A DNA stretch of 64,000 nt from an uncultured Pelagibacteraceae bacterium (GTDB lineage: Bacteria; Pseudomonadota; Alphaproteobacteria; Pelagibacterales; Pelagibacteraceae). The position numbers were made by a program, and so were the translations under genes. The stretch covers positions 43,688 to 107,687 of the forward strand of contig CABZSS010000002.1 of the NCBI GenBank assembly GCA_902528375.1, written 5' to 3'. Numbering within the stretch: position 1 is the first letter of the stretch; each line of letters starts with the position of its first letter. The notes below the pieces were generated by a model. That model was not told the DNA's origin, ran no database searches, and was given only the letters and a program-made list of their open reading frames with translations. Shown piece by piece: positions 53,629-64,000 of the stretch.

Positions 53629-53948
53629 TTAAAGCAACAAAGAAATGGCTTTTTTTAAAAATATCCTCTTTAGTAATGGTTCCTCTAATGTTGTGGTTTT
53701 TACTAAATTTCGTTTCACTTTTTGATTCTAATTATGGTGAAGTCTTAGCGTTTTTGTCTTCTCAACCTTCAAAATTATTTTTTTCTTTATTTCTTGTTTC
53801 AATGTTTTTTTATTCCGCTTTAAGTATAAGTGAAGTTTTTGAAGACTATATTCACGTAGAGAGCACCAAAAAGCTCCTAAATATTGGTGTTTTTTTGTCA
53901 TCTTTGATTATTCCATTATTTACAATAATACTTATATCTAATTTATAA
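53625..53948 (+). CDS. sdhD: Succinate dehydrogenase membrane anchor subunit
   Basis: This is a 107-aa protein with three hydrophobic helices. SdhD is weakly conserved, but VFEDYIHVE after the second helix is the usual ubiquinone-site region (Asp-Tyr) before helix 3. The 4-bp overlap with sdhC and the neighbouring sdhA settle the assignment. Confidence 0.9.
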   Translation: MIKATKKWLFLKISSLVMVPLMLWFLLNFVSLFDSNYGEVLAFLSSQPSKLFFSLFLVSMFFYSALSISEVFEDYIHVESTKKLLNIGVFLSSLIIPLFTIILISNL

Positions 53949-53951
53949 ATT

Positions 53952-55727
53952 ATGAAATCTTACAAAATTATTGACCATGAATATGACGTAGTTGTCCTTG
54001 GTGCAGGTGGCTCAGGTTTGAGAGCCGCTGTAGGTTTAAGTGAAGCAGGATTAAAAACTGCGTGTGTGTCAAAAGTTTTTCCAACTAGAAGTCATACTTC
54101 TGCTGCTCAAGGTGGGATCTCTGCAGCCTTAGGTAACATGGGTGAAGATGATTGGAGATGGCATATGTACGATACAGTTAAAGGTGCTGATTGGTTAGGT
54201 GATCAAGATTGTATAGAATATTTATGCAAAGAAGCTCCTAGAGCAGTTTTAGAATTAGAAAAATATGGTGTACCCTTCAGCAGAACTGAAGATGGAAAAA
54301 TATATCAGCGTCCATTTGGAGGAATGACTAAAAATTATGGTAATGAACCTGTTCAAAGAACATGTGCAGCAGCAGATAGAACTGGACATGCAATACTGCA
54401 CACTTTATATGGTCAGGCCTTAAAACATAAAACAGAATTTTTTATCGAGTATTTTGCTTTGGATCTTTTAATGAAAGATGGTCAGTGCAAAGGACTAATT
54501 GCGTGGAACTTAAATGATGGGACTATACACAGATTCAGATCACACATTACAATAATTGCAACAGGTGGTTATGGAAAAGTTTATTACTCTGCAACTTCAG
54601 CACATACTTGCACAGGAGACGGAAATGCAATGGTGCTTAGAGCTGGTTTACCTTTACAGGATATGGAGTTCGTACAATTTCACCCAACAGGAATTTATGG
54701 TCACGGGACTTTAATTTCTGAAGGCGTAAGGGGTGAAGGTGGTTACTTAGTAAATTCTAAAGGAGAGAGATTTATGGAGAGATATGCTCCAAAAGCTAAA
54801 GATCTTGCCTCAAGAGATGTAGTAAGCAGGTCAATTGCGGTTGAAATTAATGAGGGAAGAGGAGTTGGAAATGAAAAGGATCATGTTCATTTACACCTAA
54901 ACCACTTAGACCCAAAAGTTATAGAAGAAAGACTTCCAGGTATATCAGAGTCTTCAAGATTATTCGCGAACGTAGATGTAACAAAAGAACCTATACCAGT
55001 GGTTCCAACCGTTCACTATAACATGGGAGGTATCCCTACAAATTACAAAGCTGAAGTTTTAACTTTAAATGGATCAGAAAAAACTGTTCCGGGATTGATG
55101 GCAATTGGAGAAGCAGCCTGTGTGTCAGTTCATGGGGCTAACAGACTTGGATCAAACTCTTTAATTGATCTAGTAGTTTTTGGGAGAGCTGCAGCTAAGA
55201 GAGCGGCAGAGTTAGTAAAACCAGGCACACCTCATGAGGAAATTTCTCAATCTGAGACTGATAAATGTTTAGAGAGATTTGATAAACTTAGAAATGCATC
55301 TGGAACAAATAATACTGCAGATTTAAGAATGGCAATGCAAAAAACAATGCAATCTAAGTGTGCTGTTTTCAGAACTGAAAAGACACTAAAAGAGGGTGTA
55401 AATGAAATTAGAAAACCTTTTGAGGGTATGGATGACCTCTCGGTAAAAGATAAATCTCTAATTTTTAATACTGATCTAGTAGAGACATTAGAATTTGATA
55501 ATTTGATTAGACAAGCAATAACTACAATGGACTCCGCTTATCACAGAAAAGAAAGTAGAGGAGCTCACGCTAGAGAAGATTTTCCAAAGCGAAATGACGA
55601 AAAATTTATGCAGCATACATTATCCTGGTGTGATGGCAAAAAGACTAAAATTGACTATAGACCTGTTCACAGATCAACACTTTCAAATGACGTTCAATAC
55701 TTTCCACCTCAAGAAAGAGTTTATTGA
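53952..55727 (+). CDS. sdhA: Succinate dehydrogenase flavoprotein subunit
   Basis: The 591-aa subunit has the FAD loop [13 protein letters not shown], then the [16 protein letters not shown] segment with the FAD-linked His, [32 protein letters not shown] and the C-terminal [16 protein letters not shown]. It oxidises succinate to fumarate and passes electrons to SdhB. sdhB starts at its stop codon. Confidence 0.98.
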   Translation: MKSYKIIDHEYDVVVLGAGGSGLRAAVGLSEAGLKTACVSKVFPTRSHTSAAQGGISAALGNMGEDDWRWHMYDTVKGADWLGDQDCIEYLCKEAPRAVLELEKYGVPFSRTEDGKIYQRPFGGMTKNYGNEPVQRTCAAADRTGHAILHTLYGQALKHKTEFFIEYFALDLLMKDGQCKGLIAWNLNDGTIHRFRSHITIIATGGYGKVYYSATSAHTCTGDGNAMVLRAGLPLQDMEFVQFHPTGIYGHGTLISEGVRGEGGYLVNSKGERFMERYAPKAKDLASRDVVSRSIAVEINEGRGVGNEKDHVHLHLNHLDPKVIEERLPGISESSRLFANVDVTKEPIPVVPTVHYNMGGIPTNYKAEVLTLNGSEKTVPGLMAIGEAACVSVHGANRLGSNSLIDLVVFGRAAAKRAAELVKPGTPHEEISQSETDKCLERFDKLRNASGTNNTADLRMAMQKTMQSKCAVFRTEKTLKEGVNEIRKPFEGMDDLSVKDKSLIFNTDLVETLEFDNLIRQAITTMDSAYHRKESRGAHAREDFPKRNDEKFMQHTLSWCDGKKTKIDYRPVHRSTLSNDVQYFPPQERVY

Positions 55728-56497
55728 TGGTTCAAATAAACTTACCACAAAATTCTAAAGTTGAAAAAGGTAAGTTTTTTAAAGACAAGACTGGCTCAAA
55801 AAACATACGCAAAGTAAATATTTATAGGTGGGATCCATCTACAGGAGAAAATCCAAGGATTGATACTTACGAAGTAGACATGGATAATTGTCCTTCGAAA
55901 GTTTTAGATCTATTAAATAAAATTAAAAATGAGATAGATCCATCAATTGCTTACAGAAGGTCTTGTGCGCATGGAGTATGTGGTTCTTGTGCTATGAATA
56001 TGGATGGTAAAAATGGATTAGCTTGTACGAAGCCACACTCTGAGATTAAAGGAGATATTAATATTTATCCGTTACCACATTTGAAAGTTTTAAAAGACTT
56101 GATAGGTGATCTCAGTACTTTATACAAACAATATGAATCGGTTGAACCTTGGTTAAAGACAACCTCAAAAACTGAAAAAGAGAATATTCAATCCAAGGGG
56201 GACAGAGCAAAACTAGATGGGCTTTACGAGTGTATAATGTGTGCATGCTGTTCAACTTCTTGTCCAAGTTATTGGTGGAATGGTGATAAATACTTAGGGC
56301 CTGCCGTTCTTTTACAGGCTTATAGATGGATAATTGATTCAAGAGACGAAGATAGAAAAGAGAGATTAAAAAAAGTTGCAGATGAACTTAAGTTATACAG
56401 GTGCCATACTATTATGAATTGTACTAATGCTTGCCCCAAAGGTTTAAATCCAGCAAAAGCAATAGCCTCAATTAAGAAAATGCTTGCAACTAGCTAA
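55727..56497 (+). CDS. sdhB: Succinate dehydrogenase iron-sulfur subunit
   Basis: ATG 55727 (256 aa, MVQINLPQ) shares one base with the sdhA stop. Three clusters are visible: [2Fe-2S] in [18 protein letters not shown], [4Fe-4S] in [16 protein letters not shown] and [3Fe-4S] in [17 protein letters not shown]. Length is standard. Confidence 0.98.
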   Translation: MVQINLPQNSKVEKGKFFKDKTGSKNIRKVNIYRWDPSTGENPRIDTYEVDMDNCPSKVLDLLNKIKNEIDPSIAYRRSCAHGVCGSCAMNMDGKNGLACTKPHSEIKGDINIYPLPHLKVLKDLIGDLSTLYKQYESVEPWLKTTSKTEKENIQSKGDRAKLDGLYECIMCACCSTSCPSYWWNGDKYLGPAVLLQAYRWIIDSRDEDRKERLKKVADELKLYRCHTIMNCTNACPKGLNPAKAIASIKKMLATS

Positions 56498-56521
56498 TTA
56501 CTTAATTAAATAATTTCGCCG

Positions 56522-58990
<2,469 letters not shown>

Positions 58991-58991
<1 letters not shown>

Positions 58992-60151
58992 TGAATATTC
59001 ACGAACACCAGGCTAAACAATTATTAAAAAAATTTGGTGCCATTGTTCCTAATGGAGAAGCTTGTTTTACTGTACAAGAAGTTTTAGAAAAAGCAAAAAA
59101 ACTCAATCTTAAAAAATATGTTCTAAAAGCACAAATACATGCAGGCGGGAGAGGTAAGGCAGGTGGAGTTAAAATACTAGATAATTTATCTGATCTAGAA
59201 AAAGCTGCAAAGGACTTATTAGGAAAAAAATTAGTTACACATCAGACAGGACCAAGTGGCAAAGAAGTTAAAAGACTTTATCTAGAGGAGCCATCCAACA
59301 TAAAAAAAGAATTCTATTTGTCCTGTCTCATTGATAGGGCAAGTTCTAAAATTGCTTTTATTTCTAGCGATCAGGGTGGAATGGACATCGAAGAAGTTGC
59401 AAAAAATGATCCTAATAAAATCAATACTGTAAAAATTAGCTTTAAGGAAGATATTGAAGATGAAGACTGTAAAAAAATTATTCGTAATTTGAATTTAGAT
59501 GATGATGCTAGTCTAAAATGTATCAATATAATAAAATCAATTTATAAAACATTTGTTTCTACCGATGCAAGCTTAATTGAAATCAATCCACTAATACTTA
59601 CAAAGGAAAACAATATTGTTTGTCTTGATGCAAAAATAAGTTTTGATGATAACGCAATTTTCAAACATCCAGAATTACTGGAATTAAGAGATTTGAATGA
59701 AGAAGATCCTACGGAAATAGAGGCAAGCAAACATGATTTAGCTTACATAAAATTAGATGGATCTATTGGATGTATGGTAAACGGAGCAGGATTAGCAATG
59801 GCAACAATGGATATAATCAAACTACATGGTCAAGAACCTGCAAATTTTTTAGATGTAGGAGGTGGTGCATCTAAAGAAAAAGTTGCAGCAGCGTTTAAGA
59901 TAATTTTATCAGATAAAAACGTAAAAGGAATACTGATAAATATTTTTGGAGGGATTATGAGGTGTGATGTCCTTGCACAAGGAATTGTAGAGGCTGCAAA
60001 AGAAACCAAAATAAATATACCTATTGTAGTAAGACTTGCTGGAACAAATTCCAAAGAAGGAAAAAAAATATTAGATGAATCTGGATTAAAAATAATCTCT
60101 GCTAACGACCTAGGGGATGCAGCAAAAAAAATTGTAAAACAAGTGGAATAA
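58991..60151 (+). CDS. sucC: Succinyl-CoA ligase, beta subunit
   Basis: The 386-aa ATP-grasp subunit begins [31 protein letters not shown] and [11 protein letters not shown] are the nucleotide site, and [13 protein letters not shown] and [13 protein letters not shown] close it. It makes succinate and ATP/GTP from succinyl-CoA with SucD. Confidence 0.98.
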
Positions 60152-60152
60152 A

Positions 60153-61028
60153 ATGTCAGTTCTAATAAATAAAAATACTAAACTTATATGCCAAGGGTTC
60201 ACAGGCGCCCATGGAACATTTCATTCTGAACAGTCAATAAAATATGGGACAAATCTAGTTGGAGGTGTAACTCCTGGCAAAGGTGGACAAAAACACTTAA
60301 ACAAACCTGTTTTTAATTCTGTAAAAGAAGCAAAAGATAAGACTAATGCAAATGCAACAATGATTTACGTTCCTGCAAAATTTGCTGCTGCGGCAATAAT
60401 CGAGGCAATTGAGGCTAAGATCGAATTGATAGTTTGTATAACTGAAGGGATTCCTATCTTGGACATGTTAAAAGTAAAAGAAAAATTATCAAAATCAGCT
60501 TCAAGGCTAATTGGACCAAATTGCCCAGGAATTATTACTCCAGACGAGTGTAAAATTGGTATCATGCCAGGAAATATTCATCAGAAGGGATCTGTTGGTA
60601 TAGTCTCAAGATCAGGGACTCTAACTTATGAGGCCGTTGCTCAAACAACTGAAAACGGATTAGGTCAGTCAACATGTATTGGAATAGGAGGTGATCCAAT
60701 TAATGGAACCAATTTTATAGATTGTTTAGACTTGTTTTTAAACGACCCAGAAACGAAGTCTATTTTGATGATTGGTGAAATTGGGGGAACTGCAGAGGAA
60801 GAATCAGCAGAATTTATTAAAAATCATAAAATCAAAAAGCCTATGGTAGGATTTATTGCTGGTATCACAGCACCTCCAGGACGAAGAATGGGACATGCAG
60901 GAGCAATAATTTCTGGTGGCAAAGGTGGAGCTTCAGATAAAATTGATACAATGACAGATGCAGGTATTACCATTGCAAAATCTCCTGCAGAAATGGGAAT
61001 TACATTAAAAAATAAATTGGGTCTTTAA
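60153..61028 (+). CDS. sucD: Succinyl-CoA ligase, alpha subunit
   Basis: The 291-aa subunit has [29 protein letters not shown], the CoA loop [20 protein letters not shown] and the phospho-His in RRMGHAGAI. It follows sucC after 1 bp. Confidence 0.98.
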   Translation: MSVLINKNTKLICQGFTGAHGTFHSEQSIKYGTNLVGGVTPGKGGQKHLNKPVFNSVKEAKDKTNANATMIYVPAKFAAAAIIEAIEAKIELIVCITEGIPILDMLKVKEKLSKSASRLIGPNCPGIITPDECKIGIMPGNIHQKGSVGIVSRSGTLTYEAVAQTTENGLGQSTCIGIGGDPINGTNFIDCLDLFLNDPETKSILMIGEIGGTAEEESAEFIKNHKIKKPMVGFIAGITAPPGRRMGHAGAIISGGKGGASDKIDTMTDAGITIAKSPAEMGITLKNKLGL

Positions 61029-61059
61029 TATTTTAATGTTACTACTATAATAATCGTAA

Positions 61060-63918
61060 ATGAGCTCTTCAAAAAATCTAGAATTTAAGCAGCAGTCTTT
61101 TCTTAATAAATCTAATAGCCAGTTCATAGAGGAAATGTATGTAAGATTTATGGAGAATGACCCCAAATTACCAGATAGTTGGAAAAAATACTTTAGTGAT
61201 TTAAATGAAGATCTAAATTCAGTTTCAAAAGAAATTTCAGGACCTTCATGGAGTCCAAAAAAGATATCGATAGATCTAAAAAAAAATAAAAGACTTGAGG
61301 AAAATCTAAATGGTTCCGAGAGGGAGAAAATAGACTCTATTAAAGCAATCGCATTGATAAGGGCATATAGAATTAGAGGTCATCTTATAGCAAACCTCGA
61401 TCCTCTTGGTTTAATGAAAAGAGAATATCTTTATGAATTACATCCTAATGATTATGGATTTAAAACTGAGGATTTCGAAAGAAAGATATATTTAGATTCA
61501 TACATGGATATAGGTTATGCCTCAATAAGTGAAATTATAACTAAATTAAGAAAAGTATATTGTTCAACAATTGGTGCAGAATATATGCACATCACAAACC
61601 CGAAAGAAAAAATTTGGTTTAGGGAAAGAATGGAAAAAGAGGAAAATCAATTAAATTTTACTGAAAAAGGAAAAGACGCAATATTAAATAAGATTATTCA
61701 AGCTGAGGGTTTTGAGAAATTTTTAGCAAAAAAATATGTTGGAACAAAAAGATTTGGACTTGATGGTGCAGAGTCTTTAATACCAGCGCTAGAGCAAATT
61801 ATTAAACGAGGGGGCCAATTAGGAGTTAAAGAAATTAAAATTGGAATGTCACATAGGGGAAGATTAAATGTCTTAGCAAATGTCCTACAAAAATCTTATA
61901 AAAGAATTTTTAATGAATTTGCAGGTGAATTTGCTTCCTCAAGTGAGGACTCTACAGGTGATGTTAAATACCATTTAGGTGCTTCATCAGATAGAACTTT
62001 CGATGGAAACTCTGTACATGTAAGTCTTACTGACAACCCTTCTCATTTAGAGGCAGTTAATCCTGTTGTTCTTGGTCAAACAAGAGCGAAGCAATATTTT
62101 CATAGCGACTCAGAAAGAAAAAAGGTGATACCATTACTTATTCACGGAGATGCTGCATTTGCGGGACAAGGTGTTGTTGCTGAGTGTTTTGCTATGTCAG
62201 GTTTAAAGGGTCATAACACAGGTGGAACTATTCATATTATTGTAAATAATCAAATTGGTTTTACCACTAGCCCAAGGTTTGCTAGATCAAGCCCATACCC
62301 ATCTGATTTAGGAAAAATTGTAGAAGCTCCTATTCTTCATTGTAATGGAGATGATCCAGAGGCAGTTGTTCATTGTGCTAAAATCGCAATTGAGTTTAGA
62401 CAAAAATTTAACAAAGATGTTGTAATTGACATGATTTGCTACAGAAGGTTTGGTCATAATGAAGGAGATGAGCCTTCTTTTACACAACCTTTAATGTACA
62501 AAAAAATAAGATCACATCCATCTACTTTAAATATATACGGGAAAAAACTTATCGAAAATAACAGTATAACTGAAGATCAATTCAAAAAGAAAGTTAATGA
62601 TTTCAAAAATCTTTTGGATGAACAATTTAAAAATGCGAATGATTACAAACCAAAACTAAATTGGTTTGAAGGTACTTGGTCAAGATATCAACCGAAGAAA
62701 GGTAAGGATAAAAGAGGGCAGACAGGGGTTGATACGACGAAATTAAAGAAACTCTCTGCAAAAATAAACCTTTTAAGACCAGAGCTTAATATTCATAAAA
62801 CTATACAAAAAGTTTTTGAAAATAGAAATAAGTGTGTTCAAGAGGAAAAAAATATTGATTGGTCTAATGCAGAAACACTAGCATTTGCAACATTACTCGA
62901 AGAGGGATTTCCTGTGAGATTAGTCGGTCAAGATAGTGGTCGTGGTACGTTTAGCCAAAGACACTCAGTTTTACGAAATCAAATAGATAACTCAAGATAC
63001 GTGCCGTTAGATCATGTATCTACAAAACAGAAAAAATTTGAAATTGTAGATAGTTTTTTATCTGAATTAGCAGTGCTTGGATTTGAGTATGGATATAGCT
63101 TAGTAGAACCAGAAACTTTAACGATTTGGGAGGCGCAATTTGGAGATTTTGCAAACGGAGCTCAAGTTGTAATTGACCAATTCATTGCCTCTGGAGAAAG
63201 GAAATGGTTTAGAGCTTCGGGGCTAGTTTTATTGCTTCCGCACGGCTATGAAGGACAAGGACCTGAGCACTCTTCAGCAAGACTTGAAAGATTTTTGCAA
63301 CTTTGTGCTCAAGAAAACTTGCAAGTGCTTAATTGCACAACTCCAGCAAATTATTTTCATGCTCTTAGAAGACAGATTCACAGAGAATTTAGAAAGCCAC
63401 TTGTCATAATGACTCCAAAATCTTTGTTGAGAAACAAATACTGTGTTTCAAACATAGAGGATTTTGATAAAAATAATTCATTTCATAGAGTTTTACAGGA
63501 TCAAGCCTTAGATAAAAAGAATGAATTGATTGAATTAAAAAAACCAAAAAAGATTAGGAAAGTCATTCTATGCTCTGGAAAAATATATTTTGATCTTTTG
63601 GCGGCAAGAGAAAAAGAGAAAATTGACGATGTTGTTTTTATAAGAATAGAGCAACTTTATCCATTCCCAGTAAGGTCTTTGACAAAAGCAATTAAACAAT
63701 ATGCTGAATACGCTAAATTTATTTGGTGTCAAGAAGAACCTAAAAATATGGGTGCTTGGTTTTCGGTAAGAGATTATATTCAATGGACTTTAGATAATTT
63801 AGAGGTTAAAAAGAAATTAAAGTTTATTGGCAGAAATCCTTCAGCTTCACCAGCTACTGGATATGCGAAAAGACATGCAAAACAACAAAAAGAAATTATA
63901 GATAAAATTTTAGAATAA
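61060..63918 (+). CDS. sucA: 2-oxoglutarate dehydrogenase E1 component
   Basis: The 952-aa thiamine enzyme starts with the E2-binding NSQFIEEMYVRFMENDP. GMSHRGRLNVLANVL, LTDNPSHLEAVNPVV, the TPP region HGDAAFAGQGVVAE and RRFGHNEGDEPSFTQPLMY are intact. C-terminal EEPKNMGAWF is present. It is directly followed by sucB. Confidence 0.98.
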   Translation: MSSSKNLEFKQQSFLNKSNSQFIEEMYVRFMENDPKLPDSWKKYFSDLNEDLNSVSKEISGPSWSPKKISIDLKKNKRLEENLNGSEREKIDSIKAIALIRAYRIRGHLIANLDPLGLMKREYLYELHPNDYGFKTEDFERKIYLDSYMDIGYASISEIITKLRKVYCSTIGAEYMHITNPKEKIWFRERMEKEENQLNFTEKGKDAILNKIIQAEGFEKFLAKKYVGTKRFGLDGAESLIPALEQIIKRGGQLGVKEIKIGMSHRGRLNVLANVLQKSYKRIFNEFAGEFASSSEDSTGDVKYHLGASSDRTFDGNSVHVSLTDNPSHLEAVNPVVLGQTRAKQYFHSDSERKKVIPLLIHGDAAFAGQGVVAECFAMSGLKGHNTGGTIHIIVNNQIGFTTSPRFARSSPYPSDLGKIVEAPILHCNGDDPEAVVHCAKIAIEFRQKFNKDVVIDMICYRRFGHNEGDEPSFTQPLMYKKIRSHPSTLNIYGKKLIENNSITEDQFKKKVNDFKNLLDEQFKNANDYKPKLNWFEGTWSRYQPKKGKDKRGQTGVDTTKLKKLSAKINLLRPELNIHKTIQKVFENRNKCVQEEKNIDWSNAETLAFATLLEEGFPVRLVGQDSGRGTFSQRHSVLRNQIDNSRYVPLDHVSTKQKKFEIVDSFLSELAVLGFEYGYSLVEPETLTIWEAQFGDFANGAQVVIDQFIASGERKWFRASGLVLLLPHGYEGQGPEHSSARLERFLQLCAQENLQVLNCTTPANYFHALRRQIHREFRKPLVIMTPKSLLRNKYCVSNIEDFDKNNSFHRVLQDQALDKKNELIELKKPKKIRKVILCSGKIYFDLLAAREKEKIDDVVFIRIEQLYPFPVRSLTKAIKQYAEYAKFIWCQEEPKNMGAWFSVRDYIQWTLDNLEVKKKLKFIGRNPSASPATGYAKRHAKQQKEIIDKILE

Positions 63919-64000
63919 TGTCAGACAAAATTGTAGTTCCAGTTTTAGGAGAAAGTATAACAGAAGCAACCGTAGCTAAATGGTTAAAAAATAAAGGTGA
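63918..64000 (+). CDS. sucB: Dihydrolipoyl succinyltransferase E2 (partial, 3' end outside window)
   Basis: The first 27 codons read MSDKIVVPVLGESITEATVA, the start of the lipoyl domain of the E2 component. The ATG overlaps the sucA stop by one base. The rest lies beyond the window. Confidence 0.93.
   Translation, partial: MSDKIVVPVLGESITEATVAKWLKNKG

Overview
The window is a gene-dense, very AT-rich stretch of bacterial chromosome. Intergenic gaps are mostly a few bases, and many genes join through ATGA or TAATG overlaps. Gene content points to a SAR11-type marine alphaproteobacterium (Pelagibacterales). The main evidence is the DMSP demethylase DmdA beside DmdB- and DmdC-like genes, a structured RNA leader in front of ffh, TRAP transport with hydroxy-acid oxidation, DUF2794 and IalB proteins, the ccmCDEFGH block and the alphaproteobacterial sdh-mdh-sucCDAB order. 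No rRNA, tRNA, CRISPR array, transposase or prophage was seen.

Layout. 1-5319 holds tsaD with an EVE-domain gene (minus), then hemC-hemD, an MscS channel, a YggT protein and folD (plus). 5306-14962 is more accessory: a TPR/SPINDLY-type protein, an atypical SDR, a photolyase-related flavoprotein (DPRP/FeS-BCP type), a family 2 glycosyltransferase, an unknown polytopic membrane protein, a DCC (DUF393) protein, a tiny DUF2256 zinc-ribbon protein, an FG-GAP/ASPIC protein, a Cys-rich exported protein, and a second, unusually arranged photolyase-like protein. 14963-17776 looks like a small island on the minus strand: a Cas4/RecB-like PD-(D/E)XK nuclease, a GIY-YIG-like protein, two unknown proteins and two conspicuous hairpins. 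17814-22772 is housekeeping and conserved hypothetical: argG with a 44-aa basic protein, IalB, aldo/keto reductase, Bax inhibitor, DUF2794, YciB and HspQ.

22935-27564 is the cytochrome c maturation block ccmCDEFGH plus a PagL-like lipid A deacylase. 27574-36950 is a catabolic and uptake cluster: an FMN 2-hydroxyacid oxidase, an aminotransferase, a GlcD-like FAD oxidase, a D-2-hydroxyacid dehydrogenase, a complete TRAP transporter with an internal terminator, and an amidase. 36943-40554 has small membrane and transport genes, ftsY and dapF. 40612-46925 has the ffh leader RNA and ffh, then rpsP-trmD-rplS (without rimM) and leuCDB.

46959-52226 is a DMSP demethylation operon: dmdC-like, dmdB-like, an alpha/beta hydrolase and dmdA. 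52242-64000 has asd, sdhCDAB, mmsA, mdh, sucC, sucD, sucA and the start of sucB. This is the lower TCA cycle in one co-directional run, into which carbon from DMSP, hydroxy acids and propionate would flow.

The best candidates for something new are the flavoprotein photorepair neighbourhood at 7-15 kb, with its two atypical photolyases, a Tyr-less SDR and DUF2256; the alpha/beta hydrolase inside the DMSP operon; and the RNA structures at 14963-15013, 22841-22898 and 40612-40711.
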